Of a DNA stretch of 63,782 nucleotides, positions 8,727-21,680 are shown one piece after another. Numbering within the stretch: the first letter of the stretch is position 1; each line of letters starts with the position of its first letter. The stretch comes from Methylobacterium sp. E-005 (GTDB taxonomy: Bacteria; Pseudomonadota; Alphaproteobacteria; Rhizobiales; Beijerinckiaceae): NCBI RefSeq assembly GCF_022829725.1, contig NZ_JAKSYG010000078.1:1-63782 (forward strand). The letters run 5' to 3'. The notes below the pieces were generated by a model. That model was not told the DNA's origin, did not search any database, and worked only from the letters and a program-made list of their open reading frames with translations. A program made the translations under genes and the position numbers.

Positions 8727-10471
8727 ATGAAACGGACCGTCAGTTCAGGGCTTCTTCTCGTCCTCCTGTCGCAGACCACCCTCGCCGCGGATCTTCCCCA
8801 GGCGTCCAGGCCGGATCTCATCAAGCCGGATCGCGCCCTGCCGCCGCACGTCACGTGGTCGGGCGCCTATGCCGGTCTGTTCGCCGGGTACGGTGCGCTC
8901 GGCAGCGCCACGCGCTTCATCTGCACGGATCAAGCCGGTCGCGCCGGTGGCGATTGTCCGATCCTCCCGCCGCGGAACGCCTCGGACGGCAGCTTCATCG
9001 GGGGCGGCGAGATCGGCTACAACTGGCAGGCGCCCTTCGGCCTGGTGGCCGGTGCCGCCGCGGATTACCAGTTCACCCGGCTGTGGGGCTACGGCCGGCG
9101 GCAGGGCGATTTCCCGACCGCCGACGGCTCCACCATCCCGAACAGCGTCGCCAATGTCGGTCAGCGGCTGGATGATCTCGCGACGTTCCGCGGCAAGCTC
9201 GGTTTCGCCATCGACCGGACCTTCGTCTACGCGACCGCCGGCTTGGCCGTCGGCAACGTCCGGATCGACAACAACCTGTCCCTGATCCTGCGCGATGGCC
9301 TGAGGCTGCCGCCCGTGGCCTCGTTCGACGGTCGCGGCGGGGCGGTGCGCCTCGGCTACGTGGTCGGTGCCGGCATCGAGCATGCCTTGAGCGAGCACCT
9401 CTCCGCGAAGGTCGAGGGTCTGTACTACGATCTCGGCTCCCGGGCGGTCGTGCCCGGGCAGACGGCCGGAGACCTGCCCGGCTATCGCGCCGGCACCCGC
9501 GTCACGACGGACGGCTTCCTGGCCCGGGCCGGCCTCAATTACCGGTTCGGAGCCGGGCTGCCCGACCTGGCGCCGGCGGACTCAGCCGGCCCCGCCACCT
9601 GGGCGTTCGAGGGCGGGCTGCGCTACTTCTACAGCTCCGGCAGCCCCCGGGAGACGCTGAACGACAACTACAGACCGACGCAGGTAATTCCCGCCTGATC
9701 TATGGCGGCTCGCAGGCCCATGCCGGCGAGAGCTTCGCCCGGCTCGAGCACAACCCCACGGGCCTGTTCGTCAAGGGCTTCCTCGGAACGGGCGGCGTCA
9801 CGGATGGACGCCTCTCGGACGAGGATTTCCCGCCTGCTCTCAACCCGTATTCGAAGACGATCTCGACGATCAAGGACGGCGATATCAGCTACGGCGCGGT
9901 CGATTTCGGCTACGATCTGCTGCGCCGGGACGGTTTCAAACTCGGGGGCTTCTTCGGCTACCAGTCGTTCTCCGAGCTGTATAACGGGTACGGCTGCCGG
10001 CAGGTCGCCGAGAGCCGGGGCTGCGTCCCCTCATACCCGGCCACCCTCAAAAGCCTCGGCGAGAACATGCAGTGGAACGCCCTGCGCGTCGGCGTGATCG
10101 GCGAGGCGCGGTTCGACCGGGTCCGGCTGAGCCTGGAGGGTGCCTACCTGCCGGTCGTGGCCGTGGACGGCGTCGATCACCACTGGCTCCGGCCGGACAT
10201 CAACCCGGGCCCCGAAGGGGGGCGGGGCGACGGCTACGTCCTGGAGGGCATCGTTTCCTACGACCTGATGCCGTCCGTCAGCGTCGGCGTCGGCGGCCGC
10301 TACTGGCGGATGCAGGCCGACAAGGCACAGACGACGTTCCCGTTTTCGCCGCCCAGTCCGATCAAGTTCGAGACCAACCGCTACGGCGGCTTCGTGCAGC
10401 TGTCCTACAGGCTGGCCGATTTCGGCCTCGGTGAAGCCGGCGCCCAGCCGGTCCTGATCCGCAAGGATTGA
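8727..10471 (+). pseudogene. Outer-membrane beta-barrel protein, interrupted by a frameshift
   Basis: Omp25/RopB-like barrel protein. The start at 8727 opens a signal peptide (MKRTVSSGLLLVLLSQTTLA) and the frame stops at 9696-9698 after 323 residues (ending RPTQVIPA). Barrel-like sequence continues in another frame from about 9680 (SRLIYGGSQAHAGESFARLE) to the stop at 10471 (YGGFVQLSYRLADF). Adding one base near 9684-9687 joins the halves as QVNSRLIYGG and makes 8727-10471 plus one base exactly 582 codons. The first half resembles a porin-family barrel; the second resembles the C-terminal barrel domain of long alphaproteobacterial homologues. Either a recent single-base deletion or a sequencing error. 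Confidence 0.75.
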
Positions 10472-10589
10472 GGCTGCACCGGTCGCTGCCCCCCGCGGGT
10501 CACCGGCCTCTGATCCCGGCGGACCGGAGGATCCCGGTCGCCGAACCGCGGCGCGCGACAGCGCAGAGATCCGATCCGAAGAGGCGACG

Positions 10590-11249
10590 ATGCCGTTCCA
10601 CCCCCCGTCGCGGCTGCGCGCCGCCTCTCTCGCGATCGTCATCGGGCTCGGCCTGATCGCGGGCCGCGGCCCCGCCCGGGCGGAGCCCGCCTCCGACACC
10701 ATGGTGGCGTGGCACTGCTACCGCAACGCCGCCGCGACGGTTCTGGCGACTGAGAAGACCGAGTCCGTCGGCAGCCGGTACTGGCTGCGCAGGAGCACCG
10801 CCGATCTCAAGGCCGATTGCGCCGTCGAGCAGCGGCCGAGCGACCGCGTCCTGGGCGCGGACGATCCGAACGACACGAAGGGCTGGAGCGCCTACAGCAC
10901 CATCGCCCTCGTCAGAGGCCTCCTGATCCTCGACGAGGGAACCAGCCCGGACCGGAACCTCGTGATCGTCGAGGTCCCGGCCGGCCGCAAGATCCTCGAC
11001 ATGGGCTATTCGGTGCAGGAGGGCTGCAGCCCGAGTTCCGGCTGCCAGAGTGAGGAATTCCGGTTCGACGACAAGGAGCTCACCTTCTGGCGGCAGCTCG
11101 AGGACAAGCCGACGCCCAAGAATTGCCAGGGCTATGCCGGCTTCATGAAGACCACCGGCTCGGCCGCCCTCGAGGAGCAGTCGGTCTTCACCTTCGCGAC
11201 CCGCACGGTGGCGGGGAGCGGCACGAAACGGTGTACCGCGCGGCAGTAG
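10590..11249 (+). CDS. Exported protein of unknown function
   Basis: 219 residues with a signal peptide (about 1-31, ending GRGPARAEP). The mature domain contains several Cys (WHCYRNAA, KADCAVEQ, EGCSPSSGCQSEE, KNCQGY, KRCTARQ), suggesting disulfides in the periplasm. I do not recognise the family. It follows the frameshifted barrel gene by about 120 bases in the same direction, and is separated from the kinase downstream by 155 bases. Confidence 0.7.
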   Translation: MPFHPPSRLRAASLAIVIGLGLIAGRGPARAEPASDTMVAWHCYRNAAATVLATEKTESVGSRYWLRRSTADLKADCAVEQRPSDRVLGADDPNDTKGWSAYSTIALVRGLLILDEGTSPDRNLVIVEVPAGRKILDMGYSVQEGCSPSSGCQSEEFRFDDKELTFWRQLEDKPTPKNCQGYAGFMKTTGSAALEEQSVFTFATRTVAGSGTKRCTARQ

Positions 11250-11404
11250 CCCGGAGGAGGGCCGGGCAGTCGTCACGCGCGGCGCCCATGCCGCAGGCGG
11301 GCGGCAAGGAATCCGCAACCATCGGATGAGAAAGCTGAGCCCAACAGCACCGCCGGTGCTTTCGGGGCGCGGTTCGCGCCGGTCGAACGGATCCGCCCGC
11401 GCCG

Positions 11405-14863
<3,459 letters not shown>

Positions 14864-14983
14864 GGCGGGCCGGACCGGCGCCTGGAGCCGTGTCCGACCG
14901 CGTTGCAACCCGGCACGGCTCCAAGTTTGTGTCCTGGCGCGCGCTCTGACGCCGAACCGGTGTCCAGCTCGACGGAGAGCGCT

Positions 14984-15523
14984 CTAGGCGGGCGCGAGCG
15001 GGACGTGCTGGACGGCGCGGATGCGGCGACGGTGGTGGTGCCGGCGCCGTTGCAGCACGGCGTAGCGCAGCCGGTTGTAATACGCGTACAGGCGCGACCT
15101 GTGCGACCGCCGATGGGCGAGGTGGACGCGGGCCGACCGCGCCGGCGCGGCCACGCGGCGCGCCACGGCCATGTCCCCCACAGCGGGTTTCGCGTTCAGG
15201 ATGGCGACCGGATCCACGTAATTGACCCTGCGCACGGCCGGCCCCCCGACGCAGCCCGTGCACAGGGAGCCGTTCAGCCGGCCCCAAAGGCGCTGCTCCC
15301 GCGCCAGGACGCGCCGGTCGGCCGCGTTCGACAACTCGATCGGTGCCTTCAGCAGCAACGCGCGGCTTTCAAAACCGGGCTTCTTGGGGATGACGCCGAA
15401 ATCGTCGGGCACCTCCAGCATGGGCAGCCGGACAGGCTTCGGCTTCGCGTAGACCGTGACCGGGAAGACGACCGTGGACGCCAGCAGAGACAGCACTACG
15501 AAGTCGAGTGCTAGGCGGCGCAT
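14984..15523 (-). CDS. Exported protein with Arg/His-rich C-terminus
   Basis: 179 residues of unknown function. A signal peptide is visible at about 1-26 (LDFVVLSLLASTVVFPVTVYA). A CTGC pair sits near residue 93. The last 60 residues are strongly basic, with clusters such as HRRSHRSRLYAYY and RRRHHHRRRIR. Such a tail could bind nucleic acid, polyanionic lipid or metal, but nothing in the sequence decides this. It is convergent with the hybrid kinase gene, 120 bases away. Confidence 0.6.
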   Translation of the reverse strand: MRRLALDFVVLSLLASTVVFPVTVYAKPKPVRLPMLEVPDDFGVIPKKPGFESRALLLKAPIELSNAADRRVLAREQRLWGRLNGSLCTGCVGGPAVRRVNYVDPVAILNAKPAVGDMAVARRVAAPARSARVHLAHRRSHRSRLYAYYNRLRYAVLQRRRHHHRRRIRAVQHVPLAPA

Positions 15524-16078
15524 CCTGGTCTCCGATTTGCGTGGACACCGTCACATAGCGCTGAATCGGCAGGCCCCCTACAACTAATTTCTCTCCCGAA
15601 TGTCTAAAAGCACGCTCCAGATCCGCGAACTCACCGCCAGCACTAATAATATGGCCGCGTCTCAGTAGCGATTGCGGAGAACAGCCGGGCACAGGCGTCG
15701 CGGGTGGATGCGCGGGGTTGGTTCGACCCGCCGCAGCGGCTTCGATCAACGCGCGAAGACCGGCCCCGGGGCAAAGCTTTGCCCTATTGCGCGCGCCGGG
15801 TGCGTGCCGCGGTGTGGCCGGCCGAGATGGTTACGCGGCTTTGTTGCGCCTCTACAATGACGCCGCGCGGGACGCGTTGAATTCGGTGCGCGCCCCGCCA
15901 GATCGGCGTCGGGCGCAGGACGGTCGGTGGTCGGACGAGCCCGGCGCCGGGCGCGCAGGCCGAATGCAGACGAAGCATAAACCTGCTGTAGACACGCATT
16001 GCTCGATCATTGATTTCCAGTTGCAGAGCCGAGTGGCATTCCACCGCGGACAGCCCGGTCGGGCGAGGGACAATTCAG
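15524..16078. other. Intergenic region
   Basis: About 555 bases between the divergent exported-protein gene and the PAS protein gene. The long open frame on the plus strand here (15718-16560) overlaps the PAS gene in another frame and has no protein-like composition. I see no RNA gene or clear repeat. Confidence 0.4.
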
Positions 16079-16678
16079 ATGGATCAGGCGGCGGACGACG
16101 TCGTATCCGAGGCCGCCCTCGCCGCGGCCCTCGAGACTTCCGGCGGCGTCGGCTTCTGGATGTGGGACATCCGCGCGGACGTGGCGCGCGCCGATCCGGT
16201 GAGCGCCCTCCTGTTCAACATCAGCCCCGCCCGGTCGCGGGCCGGGGTCAGCCTCGCGGAGATCCTGAAGGCGGTCCATCCGGACGATCAGGCTCATATC
16301 TCGCAGGTGATCCTGGACTGCGTTCAGTCCGGCGGCTCCTACACGGCCGAGTACCGCGTGCGCTCGCCGGAAGGCCGGCTGCGCTGGCTGTTCACCCGCG
16401 GCCATTTCTACCACGACGAGCACGGCCAACCGACCACGGGCCGGGGGGTGATCGTCGAGATCTCGGACAGCAAATCCGCCGGCACGGCCTTCGCACAGCG
16501 CGACGGAGGCCCGATCGATGCTCTCAACCAAGCCGCGGACCTGTGCCTGTCCCTGCATAACACGCTCTCGCAGTTCGGGAATGCGCCCATGCTGGCGCTG
16601 ACCGAGACCCTGCTGCTCGAGATCGGGCGGCACTTGGCGGCGCGGCAACGGATCGCGCGCGGCCACGCCCTCCACTGA
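16079..16678 (+). CDS. Single-PAS-domain protein
   Basis: 199 residues from the ATG at 16079, chosen because GCGAGGGAC lies just upstream and the PAS fold starts soon after. The PAS_3-type domain spans about 15-130 (GFWMWDIRADVARAD, HPDDQAHIS, YRVRSPEGRLRWLFTRG). The remaining 65 residues form a helical tail (LCLSLHNTLSQFG) with no kinase, cyclase or DNA-binding domain. It could be a small sensor acting through a partner. The five-PAS kinase at 11405-14863 is nearby, but one gene lies between and a link is only inference. Confidence 0.75.
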   Translation: MDQAADDVVSEAALAAALETSGGVGFWMWDIRADVARADPVSALLFNISPARSRAGVSLAEILKAVHPDDQAHISQVILDCVQSGGSYTAEYRVRSPEGRLRWLFTRGHFYHDEHGQPTTGRGVIVEISDSKSAGTAFAQRDGGPIDALNQAADLCLSLHNTLSQFGNAPMLALTETLLLEIGRHLAARQRIARGHALH

Positions 16679-16694
16679 CAGGCCCTGGCCGGCC

Positions 16695-16871
16695 TTAGAG
16701 CTCCCGGATCTTCCGCTCGATGCGCGCCGCCTCGGCCTCGTCGACCTCCACCGGCCGCCCGGTGTCGTTGGGCAGGCCGCGCCCGGTCTGCGCGATGGTC
16801 TCGTCGCGGGGGCGGCCGCTCTGCCCGTCCGAGATCGGCGGCTCCTTCGATAGGTCGCGATCCTGATCCAT
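16695..16871 (-). CDS. Small hydrophilic protein of unknown function
   Basis: 58 residues from the ATG at 16871, supported by an AGGAGG site about 5 bases upstream. Highly charged, with no membrane segment. It contains a DNDTGRP-type stretch (GLPNDTGRPVEVDEAEAARIERKI) ending in a short helix. It follows the HxlR regulator gene by about 35 bases on the same strand. No family recognised. Confidence 0.6.
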   Translation of the reverse strand: MDQDRDLSKEPPISDGQSGRPRDETIAQTGRGLPNDTGRPVEVDEAEAARIERKIREL

Positions 16872-16906
16872 CAGGTCCTCCTGGCGCGCGACAGCATCGC
16901 CTCGGT

Positions 16907-17305
16907 TCAACCCGCCGCGCGCCGGTCGGGGGACCGGATGCCGTCCGTCGAGGGAGAACCGTGCAGGCCCGGTGAAGATCCGGCCACCGGGCGGTGCTGT
17001 TTCAGCCAGAGCCCGAACGCCTGCACCGCCGCCACGACCGTCTTCAGCCGCATCCCGTCCTCGGTCAGGGCATATTCGACCCTGACGGGCGTCGACGGGT
17101 AGACGGTCCGGCTGACGAGGCCGGCGGCTTCGAGGGCGCGGAGATCCAGCGTCAGCATCCGCTGCGAGATGCCCGGCAGGACGCGCTTGAGTTCGTTGAA
17201 GCGCTTCGGCCCATCGATCAGGAAGGAGACCAGAAGCAGGCGCCAGCGTCCGCCGAGCAGATGCATCGCATACTCCACCGAGCAGCCCGTCACCGTGTCC
17301 TTCAT
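16907..17305 (-). CDS. HxlR-family transcriptional regulator
   Basis: 132-residue winged-helix regulator. The start at 17305 (MKDTVTGCSVEYAMH) is preferred because GAGGAA lies 5 bases upstream; a TTG 16 codons earlier is the alternative. The conserved Cys near the N-terminus (TGCSVEYA), which senses electrophiles or redox in several HxlR members, is present. The recognition region reads KRFNELKRVLPGISQRMLTL. It is transcribed divergently from a glutathione transferase gene, with a candidate operator between them, so it probably represses that gene. Confidence 0.9.
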   Translation of the reverse strand: MKDTVTGCSVEYAMHLLGGRWRLLLVSFLIDGPKRFNELKRVLPGISQRMLTLDLRALEAAGLVSRTVYPSTPVRVEYALTEDGMRLKTVVAAVQAFGLWLKQHRPVAGSSPGLHGSPSTDGIRSPDRRAAG

Positions 17306-17326
17306 CGATTTCCTCAGATCCGGCTC

Positions 17327-17343
17327 GGTATAATTTCTGTACC
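17327..17343. promoter_or_regulatory. Candidate HxlR operator
   Basis: Near-perfect inverted repeat GGTATA-N5-TGTACC between the divergent HxlR and glutathione transferase genes. Five of six positions in each arm pair. The site lies about 20 bases upstream of the preferred HxlR start, which fits autorepression and repression of the transferase. Confidence 0.35.
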
Positions 17344-17450
17344 CAGCGCTCAAAATAGTGCGCTCTTACATCATCCGATCGACTCGGTTAATCACGATCT
17401 GCCCCGCTTTACACGGCCCGCGCAGCGGATCCACATCCGGGAGACCGATC

Positions 17451-18110
17451 GTGAAACTGTACACCATGCCGGCGAGCTGTGCCCTGGCCCCGCACATCGT
17501 CGCCCATGAACTCGGCCTCGATCTGGAACTCTGCCGGGTCGATCACACCCGGCACGTGACCGAGGAGGGCGACGATTTCCTGTCCCTCAACCCGCACGGC
17601 TATGTGCCCGTGCTCGTGCTCGACGACGGCAGCCTGCTCCGGGAAGGGCCCGCCATCCTGCAATATCTGGCCGACCTCAAGCCGCAGCACCGTCTCGCGC
17701 CGCCGAACGGCTCGCTGGCGCGCTACCGGCTCCAGGAGATGCTGGGCTTCCTGAATTCCGAGATCCACAAGGGGTTCGTCCCGCTGCTCTACGCGCGGCT
17801 CGCGGGCCGCTACATCGAGACGGCCCGGCCGAAGCTCGAAGCGCGCTACGCCTGGATCGACCGGCTTTTGGCCGACCGCGCCTTCCTGATGGGCGCGGAT
17901 TTCACGGTGGCGGATGCCTATCTCTACGCGCTCACGGGCTGGGGTCAGGCGTCCTGGCTGACCTCGTACTATAGGGCCGACATCCATTTCGACGCCCTGC
18001 ACCATCTGGCGGCCTGGTACGGCCGCGTGCGCACCCGCGACTCCGTGCGGCGCGCGCTCCGGGAGGAGGGGCTGGAGGCGGCTGCCGGCCCTGCGCCTCA
18101 GAACGGGTAG
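17451..18110 (+). CDS. Glutathione S-transferase
   Basis: 219-residue GST read from a GTG at 17451 that opens the thioredoxin fold (KLYTMPASCALAPHIVAHEL), close to bacterial beta-class GstA proteins. The glutathione-binding LREGPAILQYLADL and the C-terminal N-capping-like FTVADAYLYALTGW are present. It conjugates electrophiles or reduces disulfides in the cytoplasm. The divergent HxlR regulator suggests induction by reactive electrophiles. Its last 13 bases overlap the end of the convergent porin gene. Confidence 0.9.
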   Translation: MKLYTMPASCALAPHIVAHELGLDLELCRVDHTRHVTEEGDDFLSLNPHGYVPVLVLDDGSLLREGPAILQYLADLKPQHRLAPPNGSLARYRLQEMLGFLNSEIHKGFVPLLYARLAGRYIETARPKLEARYAWIDRLLADRAFLMGADFTVADAYLYALTGWGQASWLTSYYRADIHFDALHHLAAWYGRVRTRDSVRRALREEGLEAAAGPAPQNG

Positions 18111-19789
18111 TAGCGCAGGGAGGTCAGGCCGGTGACAAGGTGGGTGGAGGGCGCGATCCCGAAGGCCCCCCGGAAGGCGTCGCGCTCCGTGTAGGAGACC
18201 TGGGCGCCCGCCACGAGGCGGCCGTAGCCGCCCTTGTAGAGGTCGTGCCAGAAGCCGCCGGTGATCTGGCGGATGTCGCGGCTCTCGGCCTGGCAGGTCC
18301 CGCTCGCCGCCCCCTCGACGTTGCAGCCGGTCACCACCAGCGTGGGCGAGCCGTAGCCCGTGGCGTTCAGCGCGCCAGCCCGGGCGGCATGCTCCCAGCC
18401 GGCATAGACGTAGACGTCGGTGCCCGGCTGGACGTGGGCGACGGCGCCGGCGAGCAGCTGGAAGGCCGGGATCGGCGCGATCGAGCCATCGGCCTTCAGG
18501 GCGAAGTCCGGCAGCTGCGCCGAGCCGTAGCGGCCGATACCCTGGCCGACGAGGCCGCTGACCTGGAGGTCGAGGCGCTTGTCGATCACCGGCAGGGTCG
18601 CGGCGCCGCCGATGCCGTAACCCAGCGCGGTGTCGGAATGGCCGGGGAGTCGGGTCGTGGCGGTGAGGTTGGTCGGGCTCAGCCGATCGTCGAAGAACCG
18701 CACCAGACCCTTGAGCTCGAAATGCCCGAAGCCCGGCTCCAGGGCGACCTTGCCGATGAGGTCGGGGGCGCTGTTGTTCGAGTAGGTGGTGGAGGTGTTG
18801 AGCTGGCCGACCGCGTCGCCGGCATTGCTGAGGTTGACGAGGCCGGGCGCCGCGAAGGGGCTCGGCGGCAGCACGCTCTGGGGTGACTCCGCCGACAGGC
18901 CGACCCATAGGCCGGGCGCCACATCCTTGACCACGCGCAGCTGCGGGTTCCGCGTCCAGTTGAAGCCCGGGACGTACTGCACATCGATGGTGAGCGGGAT
19001 CTGCTCCTTGAGCGGCGTGATGCCGGACAGATCGGTGGTGAGCAGGCTCCAGGCCTGTCCGGCGAGCACGTGCCAGCCGGTGTCGAGGGCATCGACGGTG
19101 GCAAAAATCTGCCGGATGCGCGGGTTGTAGCTGTTGCTCTCGCGCGAGTTCGCGTTGGTGGCCGCCCCGAGGAAATCGATCTCGTAATAGCTCGAGACCT
19201 GGAGCGTCGGCTCGACCTTCGCGGTGAACAGGCCGCTCAGGCGGCTCTGCCGGGCGGAGAAGCGGAACTCGTTCTCCCGCGAGCGGGGATCGTTGCGGAA
19301 CGGGATCCCCCCGAAATCCGTGCCGACATCCGAGACGAGGTTGGGATGGCGGGCAATGCCCGCCAGCTCGACGAAGCCGCCCGGGGTGAAGCACACCGCC
19401 GGCCCGAGGGCATAGCTGCCGGCGTTGCAGGCGAGGTCGTTGGCCAGGATCACCGGCATGTGCGCGCTCACGGCGGGCCGGGCCCCGCCGGGACCGCCGA
19501 CCTGCGCCACGCGCTGCTGATGCTCGGTCCGCGCGGCCAGGCGCGCCTGCTCCCGCGACAGCACCCGGCGCTCCCGGACTTCGCCGACGATCGCCGCCTT
19601 CTGCGCACCGGATTGCCGGCGCAGGGCGGCGAGTTCCTGCTGCATGGCCAGCATCTGGCGCTGCATCGCATCCATCCGCGCCGCCATCTCGGCGACGCTC
19701 TGGGCCTGGGCCGGCAGGGCGCCGAGGCCGAGGGCAAGTCCGGTCGCAGCCGCGGTGGCGCGGGTGCTCGGCAGGTTCAGACGCGGCAT
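18098..19789 (-). CDS. Large outer-membrane porin with N-terminal coiled coil
   Basis: 563 residues. Signal peptide at about 1-30 (cleavage near PAQAQ), then a heptad-like helical region at about 32-90 (MAARMDAMQRQMLAMQQELA) that probably trimerises. A beta-barrel with typical alternating strands follows and ends in RYYPF, the terminal Phe of a BAM-recognised outer-membrane protein. It resembles the porin-like proteins common in Methylobacterium. A motif CNVEGAASGTC suggests a disulfide in a surface loop. The substrate is unknown. Confidence 0.85.
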   Translation of the reverse strand: MPRLNLPSTRATAAATGLALGLGALPAQAQSVAEMAARMDAMQRQMLAMQQELAALRRQSGAQKAAIVGEVRERRVLSREQARLAARTEHQQRVAQVGGPGGARPAVSAHMPVILANDLACNAGSYALGPAVCFTPGGFVELAGIARHPNLVSDVGTDFGGIPFRNDPRSRENEFRFSARQSRLSGLFTAKVEPTLQVSSYYEIDFLGAATNANSRESNSYNPRIRQIFATVDALDTGWHVLAGQAWSLLTTDLSGITPLKEQIPLTIDVQYVPGFNWTRNPQLRVVKDVAPGLWVGLSAESPQSVLPPSPFAAPGLVNLSNAGDAVGQLNTSTTYSNNSAPDLIGKVALEPGFGHFELKGLVRFFDDRLSPTNLTATTRLPGHSDTALGYGIGGAATLPVIDKRLDLQVSGLVGQGIGRYGSAQLPDFALKADGSIAPIPAFQLLAGAVAHVQPGTDVYVYAGWEHAARAGALNATGYGSPTLVVTGCNVEGAASGTCQAESRDIRQITGGFWHDLYKGGYGRLVAGAQVSYTERDAFRGAFGIAPSTHLVTGLTSLRYYPF

Positions 19790-20158
19790 GGACCTTCAGC
19801 CAACGGGTTGGAATCCCCTGGCGGGATCCTCGGCGAACACCCCAAAGTTGAGGGATGCGCCACACGACGCTCGCTTGACAATTTTCCGCGGGGTACCCCG
19901 CCGGTGTGGGAAACCGGCGGCCGGCCGCCGGTTCCGGCCCGCTGTGGCACAGCGGCCACGGACCCTAACTCTTTGTCTTCACATGGATTAATTCTGCGTC
20001 TGACCGAGCTGGACGGGTCCGGTCGCGGCCGCGCGCCGCAGAGAGCGGCGGTGCCCGCGACCTCCTGCCCGGGCTGCGCCGCCAGGAACTTGGCCGTGCG
20101 GAGCCTGCGTTCCCTGGTTGAATGGGCCGCAGAGCCCGCAACCAGACAGAGGTACCCC
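19790..20158. other. Intergenic region with hairpin
   Basis: About 370 bases between the divergent porin and DUF892 genes. It holds a strong hairpin at 19898-19920 (arms CCGCCGGT and ACCGGCGG, 7-base loop) and a TTGACA hexamer at 19875-19880 without a convincing -10 box. No gene is visible. Confidence 0.4.
19898..19920. repeat. Perfect 8-bp hairpin
   Basis: Arms CCGCCGGT and ACCGGCGG with a 7-base loop, in the region between two divergent genes. There is no T-tract, so it is more likely a regulatory or leader structure than an intrinsic terminator. Confidence 0.4.
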
Positions 20159-20668
20159 ATGACCACGGACGCGCGCGAGATCTACGTCACGGCCCTCAAG
20201 AACACGCACGCCGTCGAGATGCAGGCGCTGCAGATCATGGAGCGGCAGGTCGAACGGCTGGAGCGCTACCCGGAGATGGAGCAGGCCCTGCGCCGCCACA
20301 TCCAGGAGACGCACGGCCAGCGCGACCGCCTGGAGGAGGCGCTCCAGAACCTCGGCGACAGCCCCTCGGCCCTCAAGGAGGGGTTCCTTGGCTTCGTCGG
20401 CAACATGATGGCGCTCGGCCACGCCCCGGCCCAGGACGAGATCCTGAAGAACACCTACGCCAACCACGCCTTCGAGAATTTCGAGATCGCGGCCTACGAG
20501 TCGCTGCTCGTCATCGCCGACGCCGCCGGCCAGCAGGGCCACCGGACGGCGTTCCAGCAGTCGCTGAAGGAGGAGCAGGGCATGGCGGAGGCGGTGCGCA
20601 AGCTGATCGGGCCGACCACCGAGCGCTACCTCCAGCTGACCACCTCCGGCGCGAAGGCCGATCGGTAA
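20159..20668 (+). CDS. DUF892 ferritin-like protein (YciF/YciE family)
   Basis: 169 residues forming a predicted four-helix ferritin-like bundle. Helix signatures are MTTDAREIYVTALKNTHAVE, EALQNLGDSPSALK and FENFEIAAYESLLVIA, with the paired Glu/His-type positions expected for a dimetal site. The family is stress-induced in enterobacteria, and its catalytic role is unsettled. The start at 20159 is chosen by the domain boundary and an upstream AGAGG. Stands alone. Confidence 0.88.
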   Translation: MTTDAREIYVTALKNTHAVEMQALQIMERQVERLERYPEMEQALRRHIQETHGQRDRLEEALQNLGDSPSALKEGFLGFVGNMMALGHAPAQDEILKNTYANHAFENFEIAAYESLLVIADAAGQQGHRTAFQQSLKEEQGMAEAVRKLIGPTTERYLQLTTSGAKADR

Positions 20669-20845
20669 CGCTCCACCGAAGCGGGCGCCGGCTCGGCGAG
20701 GGAGAGCACGTCAATCCGAGACCTCAGGACGCGCCCGGTCGCCACGCGATCGGGCGCTCGTGTTTGAACGCCGCGGCCGGTGCGACCTCGGAGCACCCTC
20801 CATTCTGCCGCAGGAACTCCCCCCGTCCTGCTTGATTGCGCGGTC

Positions 20846-21490
20846 ATGGGAACTGGAAACGCTCGACCGACCGACAGCCGCGCGCAAGACGGCGGGTCCT
20901 CCGTCAAACCTTTCGGCGACAAGTGCGTCCACCTGTGCGTGGACATGCAGCGCATGTTCGCCGCATCCACCGACTGGAAGACCCCGTGGATGCCACGGGT
21001 CCTGCCGCACGTGCATCGCCTCGCCGCGGCGCATCCGGAGCGGACCATCTTCACCCGCTTCATCCCGGCAGCCCGGCCGGGGGAGGGTCGCGGCACCTGG
21101 GCGACCTATTCGCAGCGCTGGGCCGACATGACCCGGGAGCGCCTCGATCCCGACCTGATCGATCTCATCCCGGATCTCGGACGACTCGTCCCGCCGGCGG
21201 AGATCCTCGACAAGGACGTCTACTCGCCCTGGCTCAACACCGATCTCGACGCGCGCCTGCAGGCGCGGGGGGCCGACACCCTGATCATCACCGGGGCGGA
21301 AACCGACGTCTGCGTGCTGGCTGCGGTGCTCGGCGGCGTCGATCTCGGCTACCGCATCGTGCTGGCCACCGACGCCCTGTGCAGCTCCTGCGACGAGGCG
21401 CATGACGCGATGCTGCTGATGTACCGCATGCGCTACGGCCATCAGGTCGAGACCATGACCACCGCGGAGATCCTCGACCACTGGCGGTGA
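20846..21490 (+). CDS. Isochorismatase-family cysteine hydrolase
   Basis: 214 residues from the ATG at 20846 (earlier in-frame starts only add a tail without domain support). The catalytic triad is visible: Asp in CVDMQRMF, Lys in DKDVYSPW and Cys in TDVCVLAA. These proteins hydrolyse amides or vinyl ethers such as nicotinamide, N-carbamoylsarcosine or isochorismate. The substrate cannot be assigned here and no pathway partner is adjacent. Confidence 0.85.
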   Translation: MGTGNARPTDSRAQDGGSSVKPFGDKCVHLCVDMQRMFAASTDWKTPWMPRVLPHVHRLAAAHPERTIFTRFIPAARPGEGRGTWATYSQRWADMTRERLDPDLIDLIPDLGRLVPPAEILDKDVYSPWLNTDLDARLQARGADTLIITGAETDVCVLAAVLGGVDLGYRIVLATDALCSSCDEAHDAMLLMYRMRYGHQVETMTTAEILDHWR

Positions 21491-21680
21491 GCGGAGCGCG
21501 AGCCCGGCACGAATCCAGTTATGGCCAAGCTTAAGCGCGCTCAGCGCCGGTCCGTTCCGTCGACCTCCGACTTCCGGAGACACGAGACCTCTGGAACCAG
21601 GCACGAAAAACAGTCGCACCGCGCGAACCTGCGGCCGGTGTGACCGTTGTGTCTCCAAACACCGTACCGGAGGACAGGTT

